From: Lachnoclostridium sp. UBA1175
GTDB taxonomy: Bacteria > Bacillota > Clostridia > Lachnospirales > Lachnospiraceae
Length of the DNA stretch: 64,000 nt
NCBI GenBank assembly: GCA_002311665.1
Contig: DBYX01000020.1
Coordinates: 9,988 to 73,987 of the forward strand
Direction of reading: 5' to 3'
Both the position numbers and the translations under genes were made by a program. The notes beneath the pieces were generated by a model. That model did no database searches. It had not been told where the DNA came from and saw only the letters and a list, made by a program, of their open reading frames with translations. This document shows, piece by piece, positions 18,070-26,365 of this stretch. Numbering within the stretch: the stretch's first letter is position 1; each line of letters begins with the position of its first letter.

Positions 18070-19689
18070 ATGGCAGAGCAGAACATCACTCAGAATAATG
18101 CGGAGATGCCGGAGCAGGATACAAGCGAACTGATCCGGATCCGTCGTCAGAAGCTTGCGGACCTGCAGGCGGCGGGCAAGGATCCTTTTCAGATCACCAA
18201 GTTTGATCAGACGCACCACACCGACGAGGTGAAGGCGATCTACGAGGCTGCCGAGGCTGAGAAGCTTGCGGGACGCACGGCGCCCGTGACGGACGGTCTC
18301 GAGGAGGCGGAGGCGCGCGCCGTGAAGAAGGCGGACTACGAGGAGCGCCGCGCCATTATGGATGCGGATCCGATCGAGGTTTCCATCGCCGGCCGTATGC
18401 TTTTTAAACGCGTGATGGGCAAGGCGTCCTTCATCAACATCCAGGACCTCAAGGGCAGCATCCAGGTGTATGTCTCGCGCGACGGGATCGGAGAGGACGC
18501 ATATGCGGACTTCAAGAAATCCGACATCGGTGACATTTTCGGCGTGAAGGGATACATTTTCCGCACGATGACCGGCGAGATCTCGGTGCACGCGGACGAG
18601 CTGACGCTCCTCTCGAAGAACCTTCAGGTGCTTCCGGAGAAGTTCCACGGCATGACCAACACCGACCTTCGCTACCGCCAGCGCTACACCGACCTGATCA
18701 TGAACCCGGAGGTGCGCGACACCTTCGTGAAGAGGTCGAAAATGATCGCCGGCATCCGTTCGTTCCTCGCGGGACGCGGCTTTATGGAGGTCGAGACCCC
18801 GATGCTCGTCGCCAACGCGGGCGGCGCGGCGGCACGGCCTTTCTACACCCACTACAATTCGCTCGATGAGGACGTCAAACTCCGCATCAGCCTTGAACTT
18901 TACCTGAAGCGCCTGATCGTCGGCGGTCTGGAGCGCGTGTTCGAGATCGGCCGCGTGTTCCGCAACGAGGGCATCGACACCCGTCACAACCCCGAATTCA
19001 CGCTGATGGAGCTCTACCAGGCATACACCGACTACTACGGGATGATGGAGCTGACCGAGTCGATGTTCCGCTTCCTCGCGCAGGAGGTGTGCGGTTCGAC
19101 ACTGATCACCTACGGCGAGAACGAGATTGACCTCGGCAAGCCGTTCGCTCGTCTCACGATGGTTGAGGCCGTAAAGCAGTATACCGGCGTGGATTTCGAC
19201 CAGATCGCGACCGACGAGGAGGCCAAGGCACTCGCGAAGGAGCGTCACATCGAGTTTGAGGCGCGCCACACGAAGGGCGACATCCTCAACCTCTTCTTCG
19301 AGGAGTTTGTCGAGGAGCATTTGGTGCAGCCGACGTTCATCATGGATCACCCGGTGGAGATCTCGCCTCTTACGAAGCGCAAGCCCGACAAGCCCGACTA
19401 TGTCGAGCGTTTCGAGCTCTACATCAACACCTGGGAGATGTGCAACGCTTACTCCGAGCTGAACGATCCGATCGACCAGCGTGAGCGTTTCAAGGCACAG
19501 GAAGCCGCGCTCGCAGCCGGCGACGAGGAGGCCAACACGACCGATGAGGACTTCATGAACGCCCTTGAGATCGGTATGCCGCCCACCGGCGGAATCGGCT
19601 ACGGACTCGACCGCCTCGCAATGCTGCTGACGAATAGCCCCGCGATCAGGGATGTGCTGTTGTTCCCGACAATGCGGTCACTGGACTGA
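18070..19689 (+). CDS. lysS: Lysyl-tRNA synthetase, class II
   Basis: A 539-residue class II enzyme that charges tRNA-Lys with lysine. The OB-fold anticodon domain covers about residues 95-190. Class II motif 2 is visible (ERVFEIGRVFRNEG ... HNPEFTLMELY), and motif 3 is GIGYGLDRLAMLL near the end. The protein is slightly longer than the usual 490-500 residues, mainly from an N-terminal extension (MAEQNITQNNAEMPEQDTSEL). It ends almost directly after FPTMR, as is common. The start follows AAGGAG. It is the second gene of the greA operon and ends at a strong terminator. Confidence 0.97.
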   Translation: MAEQNITQNNAEMPEQDTSELIRIRRQKLADLQAAGKDPFQITKFDQTHHTDEVKAIYEAAEAEKLAGRTAPVTDGLEEAEARAVKKADYEERRAIMDADPIEVSIAGRMLFKRVMGKASFINIQDLKGSIQVYVSRDGIGEDAYADFKKSDIGDIFGVKGYIFRTMTGEISVHADELTLLSKNLQVLPEKFHGMTNTDLRYRQRYTDLIMNPEVRDTFVKRSKMIAGIRSFLAGRGFMEVETPMLVANAGGAAARPFYTHYNSLDEDVKLRISLELYLKRLIVGGLERVFEIGRVFRNEGIDTRHNPEFTLMELYQAYTDYYGMMELTESMFRFLAQEVCGSTLITYGENEIDLGKPFARLTMVEAVKQYTGVDFDQIATDEEAKALAKERHIEFEARHTKGDILNLFFEEFVEEHLVQPTFIMDHPVEISPLTKRKPDKPDYVERFELYINTWEMCNAYSELNDPIDQRERFKAQEAALAAGDEEANTTDEDFMNALEIGMPPTGGIGYGLDRLAMLLTNSPAIRDVLLFPTMRSLD

Positions 19690-19725
19690 TGCATCAATAT
19701 TATTCGAAGAGAACAGGCTTACAGG

Positions 19726-19758
19726 AAACGGTTAGAATTCAAAATCTAACCGTTTTTT
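19726..19758 (+). terminator. Terminator of greA-lysS operon
   Basis: An 11-bp stem (AAACGGTTAGA with its complement), 8-base loop and six T residues. Confidence 0.9.
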
Positions 19759-19917
19759 GATAGACATTTTCGTGAGGAAAATGATGTGAATATCGAAGTC
19801 TGAACTTAAAAAGTTTCAGAATGAGGACGGCGGCATGGTTTCTTTGAAGAAGAGAAGAAACGCTGCCGGTTTGTTCTTTTTCTTCACAGAATTTACATCG
19901 GAAAAAGATTAATGTGA

Positions 19918-19946
19918 TTGATATTACGTGTTATATGAAGTATAGT
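19918..19946 (+). promoter_or_regulatory. Promoter of secreted protein gene
   Basis: TTGATA, 17 bases, TATAGT. It predicts a leader of about 118 bases before ATG 20071. The rest of the 19759-20070 gap is AT-rich and holds nothing else I recognise. Confidence 0.7.
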
Positions 19947-20070
19947 TCTTTTTGTGGGGGAAAATCGAAGTGCTTTTGCCAGTCTTTGGGAAAGGGGGCT
20001 TTTTTGCGTTAAAATATCGGGGGGAGCATTGCTGAGGATCCTTCACTAATAAATTATGTGGAGGCAGAAA

Positions 20071-21387
20071 ATGAAATCATTTTTTTACGGGAAATTCAAA
20101 ACGGTTATGTGCTTTATGCTCGTGCTGGCGATGGGGGTCGGAATGTTGCCTATGGCGACACGGGAAGCGAAAGCAGCGAGCAAGATTGTTAACGTAACTT
20201 ATGTTGCCGGAGATGATGCAACGATCAAGGGGAATAAGACATTTACGGTCACGTATGAAACAGACAACGGTAAGATAACCATCACCAGATACGAGGCGGA
20301 GAAGAAGAGCGTTAATTATGTGTTTAAGGGGTGGTCCAAGACAAAGGGCAGCAAGATTGATTACAAACCCGGGGAGACGATAACGCTTTCCACGATCAAG
20401 GACTTTGCGCTTTATGCAGTCTTCAGTTATTGCCCTCATGCACATAAGAAAAGCACGGTCTTGCGCTCGGCGACCTGTTACCAGACAGGGACCAAAGAGT
20501 ATGTTTGCTCCGACTGCGGAAAAAAATGGACGGAGAGTACACCTAAGACCGGACACCAGTACAAAAAAGTCGTTGTAACTACGGATTATGTGAAATACTG
20601 TGAGTTGCACTGCGCGGTATGCAATGCAAGGGCGTTCAATGTAGCAAGAAACCTCAATCAATTTTCACAGTATATATACGCTAAGGATTACAGCGCGCTC
20701 TCAAGTAAACAACAACTTGAGGTAAAGCAAAAGTGGACCAGCTATACGCTCGGCTGCAATATGGACAAAGCCAAAGAATTGGCAAAAAAGGACTATAAGG
20801 ATGCCAGTAAGATTAAAATAACAAATATAGATAGCCTTATCAGTTTTGCAACTAAAGTGGAGGGCGTGTTTTCAGAACTCGACCTGGGGAAAAACAGCGT
20901 ATTAAGCGCGATTGGGACGCTTTTGTATGTAGATGTGTTAAGAAATCCGAAAAGCACGAAAACCGATGTATTGTTTGCGACACTATCTCAGATCAGTCCC
21001 ATCGCAGGGATTATTATAGACGGATTCACGAAAGTGAGCGATAAACTGACCGATCTATGTTTTATGGGATATGAATCTGTTGCTGAAAACGGACTGATGA
21101 CGGACATTGGGAGACTGCACATAATAGATGTTTCCTATAACGGTTTGTTTAACAAGACTATGAAATACAAAGGAGCGACAAGGCGTTGCATAGATGTCAT
21201 CTGCCTGGAATTTGCGGAAAAGGATTTTGTCGAATTGGGAAAGTCGAAAGTTAATAGTGATATTATAAATTTTAAATCAGTCATGAAATTCCTGGTCCTT
21301 CCGGCGTTGGACAAAGAAGTAGCAGGTTGTATCGATGAATGTAATACATTTGAAGAGTTCAATGATATCCTAAAGACAATTAAGTAA
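20071..21387 (+). CDS. Secreted protein with InlB-type repeat and Cys-rich segment
   Basis: A 438-residue exported protein. A signal peptide (about 1-36) ends at EAKAAS. One Listeria-Bacteroides/InlB-type repeat follows (about 42-120; YVFKGWSKTKGSKIDYKPGET then FALYAVF). A Cys-rich stretch (about 125-190) has CxxCGKKW and CAVCNA pairs like those between surface repeats of other gut bacteria. The last 240 residues match no family I know and include a hydrophobic segment around SQISPIAGIIIDGF. The GC content and codon use look more AT-rich than the neighbours, hinting at transfer. ATG 20071 is preferred because GGAGG lies 6 bases upstream; an earlier in-frame ATG precedes that site. Confidence 0.75.
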   Translation: MKSFFYGKFKTVMCFMLVLAMGVGMLPMATREAKAASKIVNVTYVAGDDATIKGNKTFTVTYETDNGKITITRYEAEKKSVNYVFKGWSKTKGSKIDYKPGETITLSTIKDFALYAVFSYCPHAHKKSTVLRSATCYQTGTKEYVCSDCGKKWTESTPKTGHQYKKVVVTTDYVKYCELHCAVCNARAFNVARNLNQFSQYIYAKDYSALSSKQQLEVKQKWTSYTLGCNMDKAKELAKKDYKDASKIKITNIDSLISFATKVEGVFSELDLGKNSVLSAIGTLLYVDVLRNPKSTKTDVLFATLSQISPIAGIIIDGFTKVSDKLTDLCFMGYESVAENGLMTDIGRLHIIDVSYNGLFNKTMKYKGATRRCIDVICLEFAEKDFVELGKSKVNSDIINFKSVMKFLVLPALDKEVAGCIDECNTFEEFNDILKTIK

Positions 21388-21395
21388 GTAAAGCG

Positions 21396-21474
21396 GAGTG
21401 GCTGTGCAATGGAATGTGTCATTGTGCCGGACAAACGGCAGGAATGATACAAAACCGGACAGCCACTCTTTTTT
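21396..21474 (+). terminator. Terminator with long branched loop
   Basis: GAGTGGCTGT pairs with ACAGCCACTC, followed by six T residues. The 53-base loop can itself fold. Confidence 0.75.
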
Positions 21475-21487
21475 GTCGTTAATATGT

Positions 21488-21516
21488 TTGTTTTATCGAC
21501 CGAAGTGGTATAAAAT
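21488..21516 (+). promoter_or_regulatory. Putative promoter of phosphatase-like gene
   Basis: TTGTTT, 17 bases, TAAAAT, just after the preceding terminator and 37 bases before the start codon. The match is moderate. Confidence 0.5.
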
Positions 21517-21553
21517 AGAGATGGTGAAACCCGATGAAAAGGAGGACCTCTCT

Positions 21554-22021
21554 ATGGACCACGAAGCGCAACATTCGGTTGAGATTGTGCCGGGATTGAT
21601 CCTCGGCGGTCTTTACAACCTCGAGGAGACCATGTATATGAAGCCGGACGTCCTCTTCCCGTTGGACCGGTTGCCGGGCTGGATCTGGGGCACTGGCTTC
21701 CGCGGGGAGATCGTGTATTATCCGGTCACGGACTATGACATTTTACCCGACGACGTGCTGGACCGACTCGTGGACACGCTACTGGGGAAAATGAGGGAAG
21801 GCAAGCGGGTCGCCTTGTTCTGCGTCGGCGGACACGGCAGGACAGGTTATGTGGCGTCGTGTGTCCTGCATATGCTGGGGACGAAGAGGCCGATTGCGTA
21901 CCTGCGTGACAACTACAGCTACAAGGCTGTCGAGACGATGGAGCAGCAGCACGCGGTTGAGCGCTTTCAGAAGCGTCACCCGGTGGAAATACGGCGGGAA
22001 ATCGATAACCCGATCGATTAA
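21554..22021 (+). CDS. Dual-specificity/tyrosine phosphatase-like protein
   Basis: A 155-residue cytoplasmic protein with the Cys-phosphatase P-loop C-x5-R (FCVGGHGRTG; Cys90, Arg96). A possible general acid lies in PVTDYDILP (about residue 60). The overall arrangement fits a compact dual-specificity phosphatase, but the His that usually precedes the catalytic Cys is Phe here. The substrate is unknown. ATG 21554 lies 5 bases after GGAGGACC; longer in-frame starts read through the upstream terminator and promoter. It is followed closely by a zinc-ribbon membrane protein gene. Confidence 0.75.
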   Translation: MDHEAQHSVEIVPGLILGGLYNLEETMYMKPDVLFPLDRLPGWIWGTGFRGEIVYYPVTDYDILPDDVLDRLVDTLLGKMREGKRVALFCVGGHGRTGYVASCVLHMLGTKRPIAYLRDNYSYKAVETMEQQHAVERFQKRHPVEIRREIDNPID

Positions 22022-22046
22022 GACAGAAGAGAGAAGGTGAAATGAA

Positions 22047-22787
22047 ATGTTTTGTCCGAACTGTGGAAGGCAGGTAGCACCCGGAGCAACATTTTGCGGA
22101 AACTGCGGAAATCCTATGAACGTTGCGGGACAGGCGGGCGCTGCAACACCGATGTACAATCAGGCGCAGGGCAATCCTGCGGCGCCGATGTATAACGCGG
22201 GGCAAATGGCGCCGGATCGCAGCGTGCAGCCGGTCAACAATTCCTCGGTTATGAATTGCCCGCACTGCGGCGGTGTTATGTACAAGTTGCTTTCTACTTG
22301 TCCGCACTGCCACGGCCCGGTGCTCTCGCCGGAACTTCAGATGCAGAGAGCTTACGAGCAGGAGATGACCAGAGCGCGGGACGAACGCGACTGGCAACAG
22401 TACTGCGCGGAGGTCAACAAAACCGAGAAGAGGAACTTCTGGCTTTCTATGATCCTCGGCCTTGCCATTGCCCTTGCGCCGATCATCAGTGCGAGCATAA
22501 ACGGCAACCTCGGCGAGGCTAATATATTGGAACTTTTGTTGTTTATCTATGGGCTTCAGTCGTGGATATACGGTCTCTTTTGCCTTCGCATATCCAAGCG
22601 TTTTGCGTTCCTGATCGAGCTTGTGATCATCGGCTGGATCATTCTGCTGTACATTGTGATGTCCGTTCCGATCATCATAGGAGCGATCTACTGGGTGCCC
22701 AAAGCCGTGTGCCGACTCATCATCGGTTCACCGTTGCTCTCCGAGAAGGAGATTGAGAAGATGTTGGAGAAAGGACTGTTGGATTGA
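22047..22787 (+). CDS. Zinc-ribbon membrane protein
   Basis: A 246-residue protein with two N-terminal zinc ribbons: CPNCGRQVAPGATFCGNCG at residues 3-21, and a second CPHC ... CPHC pair near 71-92. A Gln/Asn/Pro-rich linker separates them. Three hydrophobic segments near 131-155, 160-182 and 190-220 suggest membrane embedding with the ribbons in the cytoplasm. The function is unknown. The domain plan (ribbon, low-complexity linker, membrane segments) recurs in the gene at 41303. The start follows GAAGGTG. It may be co-transcribed with the phosphatase-like gene 25 bases upstream. Confidence 0.75.
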   Translation: MFCPNCGRQVAPGATFCGNCGNPMNVAGQAGAATPMYNQAQGNPAAPMYNAGQMAPDRSVQPVNNSSVMNCPHCGGVMYKLLSTCPHCHGPVLSPELQMQRAYEQEMTRARDERDWQQYCAEVNKTEKRNFWLSMILGLAIALAPIISASINGNLGEANILELLLFIYGLQSWIYGLFCLRISKRFAFLIELVIIGWIILLYIVMSVPIIIGAIYWVPKAVCRLIIGSPLLSEKEIEKMLEKGLLD

Positions 22788-22824
22788 TCGATCCGGGCGG
22801 TAAAACTGTAAACGGAGAATGATG

Positions 22825-23451
22825 ATGAGAAGCATTGATTCGCTTGAACATGACCTGGAGCGCGTGGTTGAGATGCTTTCGGGCGCTTGGATAACACAGA
22901 ATAACGAGATGGATAAAAAAACGAACTTCATTTACCAAATGGGTTCGCTGGATGCTTGTCTGAAGGAGATCGAACGAACAGGAACAGATCAGAATTACGC
23001 GTTGCACAGATGGTACAATGCAAAGACTTCCATAGCATGCGAGTATATCTTTTGTGAATTCGGTGCCGTTCATGATAGAGATCCATATAACCACGATACG
23101 GACATATACATTAACAAAGTCCCTTTTGATGTAAAACTTACGGTATATCCGCAAAAACTGAAGGACAGAAGATTTGACCTCCATACGAGAGCGGGTAAGG
23201 ACGAGATGATCCGATGGTTTTACGAGAACCAGTCCCAGGGAAACAGAAAACAGCTGTTGAACCGGTTGTATGTGGTTTGCGACGGAAAGAGCAACCGGGA
23301 AAACCTGCGTATGAAAAGCAATTTTCCGCTGATGAGAGAGAGAATCGGAGAGTTTATGAAGGATGCGTCGGTACACGGTGTACAGAATATCACGATGGAT
23401 ATCGACGGGAAGCATCTTGTTCTGAAGAGCGATATCATTTTGCTGGACTAG
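22825..23451 (+). CDS. Putative PD-(D/E)XK-fold nuclease
   Basis: A 208-residue protein of no family I can name. The segment from residue 73 to 104 fits a PD-(D/E)XK nuclease core: Glu73/Glu78, then a hydrophobic strand with Asp93 (TDIYI), then Asp102-Val-Lys104 (FDVKLTVYP). The gene converges on two DNA methyltransferase genes across a shared terminator. A type II restriction endonuclease is therefore the best guess. Three ATG codons stand in a row at 22819-22827; the third is preferred because GGAG at 22814-22817 lies only one base before the first. Base composition is more AT-rich than the methyltransferases. Confidence 0.55.
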   Translation: MRSIDSLEHDLERVVEMLSGAWITQNNEMDKKTNFIYQMGSLDACLKEIERTGTDQNYALHRWYNAKTSIACEYIFCEFGAVHDRDPYNHDTDIYINKVPFDVKLTVYPQKLKDRRFDLHTRAGKDEMIRWFYENQSQGNRKQLLNRLYVVCDGKSNRENLRMKSNFPLMRERIGEFMKDASVHGVQNITMDIDGKHLVLKSDIILLD

Positions 23452-23474
23452 TAATATAACTTACGTTCACCCAA

Positions 23475-23500
23475 AAAGGCCTGCGCAATGCAGGCCTTTC
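23475..23500. terminator. Bidirectional terminator
   Basis: A 10-bp stem (AAAGGCCTGC and its complement) with a 5-base loop; A/T tracts flank both sides. It lies between the nuclease candidate and the methyltransferase. Confidence 0.85.
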
Positions 23501-23538
23501 TTCATTCCGTTATTTCTTTATCCCGCGGCTTCCACGGC

Positions 23539-24327
23539 TCATTTCACCTTCTTGAACACGAAGATATACTCGTGCTTGAAGATGTAGAAATCGTGGGTGA
23601 GTGCGCGGTAGCGCCAGATGCCCTGCTGGTTGCCCTTGCCCTTCGTCTCGCCGAAGTTCTTGACGAGGATTGCCTTGAGCAGGAAGCCTCTTTCGAGGAA
23701 GACGTTCATACAGTGAAAGCCGAGGGGGATCACTTGGCTGTCGGCGTATTTGTCGCCGATGACGCACGCGCAGTAGCGGTTCTTTTCGAGGTACTGCGTG
23801 GTGTTGTCGATGACCTCGCCGAAGGACGCCAGGAAATCGTCAAGCGTGGCGGTGTTCGAGAGATCGTTGTTGTCTTCCGAGAAGTGGATGATATCCCAGT
23901 AGGGCGGGTGGAAAATGACAAACTGAACCTTTTCAATCCCCTGCGCAGCCAGGAGCTGCCCGATGTCCGCGGTGCGGCTGTCACCGGTGTGCGCAGTGGC
24001 GACACAGCCGTTGGCGGGCTCGGTCGCGATGCGCGCTGCGACGTCGCCGACCACATTTTCCTGAAGATCGATGCCGATGGAGTTGCGTTCCATCCGCTGT
24101 GCCTCGATCAGGGAGGTGCCGCTCCCCATAAACGGATCAAGGATCCAGTCGTGCCTTTTGGTGTAGCGGGAGAAGAGCTGATGCGGTATCTGGGGAACGA
24201 AGTTGCCGTGGTAGTCGCCGTTGTGTGCGCCGCTGTTGTCGCGCTTCTCGATGATCCACAGAGAGTCCGTGGTGATATCGTCGTAGGATTTCCACTCCGC
24301 GGGGTTGATGTCGTTGTACTTGGGCAT
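23539..24327 (-). CDS. DNA methyltransferase, N4/N6 beta class
   Basis: A 262-residue amino-methyltransferase expected to modify adenine N6 or cytosine N4 using S-adenosylmethionine. The SAM motif DPFMGSGT lies at residues 64-71, after the catalytic-type motif region is absent from the N-terminus. The catalytic motif HPPYWD is at 140-145, downstream of the SAM motif; HPPY replaces the more common (S/D)PPY. An IGIDLQ segment follows the SAM motif. It lies 20 bases after the other methyltransferase in the same transcript. Two methyltransferases of different classes side by side are typical of type II systems with asymmetric recognition sites, where each strand needs its own enzyme. Confidence 0.85.
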   Translation of the reverse strand: MPKYNDINPAEWKSYDDITTDSLWIIEKRDNSGAHNGDYHGNFVPQIPHQLFSRYTKRHDWILDPFMGSGTSLIEAQRMERNSIGIDLQENVVGDVAARIATEPANGCVATAHTGDSRTADIGQLLAAQGIEKVQFVIFHPPYWDIIHFSEDNNDLSNTATLDDFLASFGEVIDNTTQYLEKNRYCACVIGDKYADSQVIPLGFHCMNVFLERGFLLKAILVKNFGETKGKGNQQGIWRYRALTHDFYIFKHEYIFVFKKVK

Positions 24328-24347
24328 GGGAGCCTCCTTGGATTCGG

Positions 24348-25349
24348 TCAGCGCACCAGGCAGTGCAGGTATTCCACGGTCGTGTCGGCGGCGATGTTGC
24401 GGTTGTCCGCGGTGTCAGCCTGGAAACGCTTGTAGTCGTCACGGGTGAAGAGGCGGTATTCGCCGTAGCGGGACATTATGTTTCGGATCGTCTCCGGCGT
24501 CATCAGTCCCTCGTTGTTGTAACTGAGGAAAATAAAGTGGAAGTCCGCGTCGCGGATCAGTGCGTCAAAAACCCGCTCGACCTGTCGCCTGGAGCAGAAG
24601 AGGCTCCGGCCGTCATTGCCGGCACGAAGTCCGGTCACGCCGGTGAGCTGCGGGTCGTCGTACCGTGCGATCGTCTCGAGCACGTGATAGTTCGAATTGT
24701 ACTGGCGCGAGTTATAAGGCGGGTCGAGGTAGAGAATCTCACCGTGAATGTCCGTGATAAGTTCGCTGATGTCCCGGTTGTAAACCTCCCCGACGGGACC
24801 GTCGACGACCGGCAGCGGTTCCAGACGGAGCGGCTGCAGCGCACTTCTCTTAAAATGCTTCAGATATGCGCCGTACACCGAGGCGGTGTTGGCGACCTTA
24901 TCGATCGAGTTGATCAGGGCGGCAAGGTAGAAGTAGTATGTGTTCTCGGTAATCTCACCGGCCGCGAGAAGACGGTTCAGCTCAAGCCGGATCGCATCGC
25001 ACCGACCGCCGTTTTCATCCGTAAAATACATCCTTCCGGAAGCCGCAGGGCAGTAGTTTTCGTATACAAAACCGTGCGCCGGAGGGAGTGCGTTCAGATG
25101 TTCCAAAAGAGCCGGATCCGCGTCGGCAGCGGTGTTCCCGAGGAGATGCCGGTTCAGCACGTAGCTGTAATACTGTATGTCGTCGGCAATCACGTGGAAA
25201 CCGAGCGAGCGGTAGGTCTGTCCGACAACGCCGGTCCCGGCGAACAGGTCGGCGAAAACGAGGTCGTTGCCCTGCGTGATCCCCGTCACATCCGCGATCG
25301 TCGTCGTGAGGAAGTCCAGCAATGAGTATTTTGAACCGATGTAATTCAT
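24348..25349 (-). CDS. Adenine-specific DNA methyltransferase (D12 class)
   Basis: A 333-residue N6-adenine methyltransferase of the alpha (D12/Dam-like) order. The SAM motif DLFAGTGVVG is at residues 34-43 and the catalytic DPPYNSRQY begins at 209, with a long target-recognition region between them. The N-terminal MNYIGSKYSLLDFL is typical of the class. It starts 9 bases after AAGGAG on the minus strand. A promoter at 25393-25421 drives it with the downstream methyltransferase. Its likely role is host protection within a restriction-modification locus; an orphan regulatory methyltransferase is the alternative. Confidence 0.9.
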   Translation of the reverse strand: MNYIGSKYSLLDFLTTTIADVTGITQGNDLVFADLFAGTGVVGQTYRSLGFHVIADDIQYYSYVLNRHLLGNTAADADPALLEHLNALPPAHGFVYENYCPAASGRMYFTDENGGRCDAIRLELNRLLAAGEITENTYYFYLAALINSIDKVANTASVYGAYLKHFKRSALQPLRLEPLPVVDGPVGEVYNRDISELITDIHGEILYLDPPYNSRQYNSNYHVLETIARYDDPQLTGVTGLRAGNDGRSLFCSRRQVERVFDALIRDADFHFIFLSYNNEGLMTPETIRNIMSRYGEYRLFTRDDYKRFQADTADNRNIAADTTVEYLHCLVR

Positions 25350-25392
25350 CGTTGATGTCTCCTTGTTGTCGGTCGGTAAAAACAGCGGTTAC

Positions 25393-25421
25393 AGTGTACC
25401 ACGAAAGATCGGAAAATTCAA
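25393..25421 (-). promoter_or_regulatory. Methyltransferase operon promoter
   Basis: On the minus strand, TTGAAT, 17 bases, TACACT. The -35 element overlaps the stop codon of the yhcC-like gene, giving the methyltransferases their own transcription start. Confidence 0.65.
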
Positions 25422-26341
25422 TAAAACCGATCGGATCCGTCCTCCCCGGATCCGCGTTCGGGAGCCTCCGCAATCTTTCTCCGGAGGGTGTTCAGCACGC
25501 GCTTTTTGTCGGCGCACCACTGCGGCTCGATCAGCAGTTTCTTCGGCCCGTCGCCTGTGAGGCGGTGAATGACCGTCTCGGGCGGAAGCAGCTGTAGCGC
25601 CCGCACGATGAGGTCGGAGTATTTCTCCAAGGTCATGACGGGCCAGGGCGCCGCGGCATAGTCCGCGGCCGTTTTTGTTCCGCGCAGGATCTGCAGCAGC
25701 TGGAGTTTGACGCCGTCCGGCGGGGGTGTGAGGGAGGCGAGATAGCGGACCGATCCGAGCATGTCGGGCTCATTTTCCCCGGGAAGACCGAAGATCAGAT
25801 GCACGATCACCGTGAGCCCCGCAGCCTTCAGCCGGCGGTAGGCGTCCTCGAAGGTGCGGAGCGGGTAGCCGCGGTTGAGGCGTGCGGCCGTCTCGTCGTG
25901 CACGGTCTGCAGCCCGAGTTCAACCCACACGGGCTTGATGCGATTTAAATCCATGAGCATCGTGATCACCTCATCCCCGACACAGTCCGGGCGCGTCCCC
26001 AGGGAGAGGATCGCGATGTCCTCGCGCATAATGGTGCGGCGGTAAAGCTCCCGCAGCTTTGCGAGGTCGCCGTACGTGTTCGTGTATGACTGGTAGTACG
26101 CGATGAAACGCTCGCCCTGCGTCTTGGCGCGGACCAGCGCCTTGGCCTTCGCGATCTGTTCGTCGAGCGGCGCCAATGCGGACGCAAACTCGCCGCTTCC
26201 TCCCTCGGAGCAGAAGGCGCAGCCGCCGTAGCCGAGCGTCCCGTCCCGGTTGGGGCAGGTGCAGCCGCTCTCGAGGGCGAGGCGGTAAATCTTCTCACCG
26301 TATTGTTTCTTCAGAACGTCGGATATCAGACGGATCTGCAT
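25418..26341 (-). CDS. yhcC: YhcC-family radical SAM protein
   Basis: A 307-residue radical SAM enzyme of the YhcC type. The family's cluster motif is present: CPNRDG near residue 29, then GGCAFC at 39-44. Strands typical of the TIM barrel follow (ILSLGTRPDCV, WVELGLQTVHDETA, VHLIFGLPGE). Its reaction is not established to my knowledge; the fold is close to coproporphyrinogen oxidase-like and tRNA-modifying radical SAM proteins. The start follows GGGAG. It lies 24 bases after the LysR gene on the same strand, so the two are probably co-transcribed. Confidence 0.9.
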   Translation of the reverse strand: MQIRLISDVLKKQYGEKIYRLALESGCTCPNRDGTLGYGGCAFCSEGGSGEFASALAPLDEQIAKAKALVRAKTQGERFIAYYQSYTNTYGDLAKLRELYRRTIMREDIAILSLGTRPDCVGDEVITMLMDLNRIKPVWVELGLQTVHDETAARLNRGYPLRTFEDAYRRLKAAGLTVIVHLIFGLPGENEPDMLGSVRYLASLTPPPDGVKLQLLQILRGTKTAADYAAAPWPVMTLEKYSDLIVRALQLLPPETVIHRLTGDGPKKLLIEPQWCADKKRVLNTLRRKIAEAPERGSGEDGSDRFY

Positions 26342-26365
26342 TGTTTATTCTCCCGGTAACTTATT

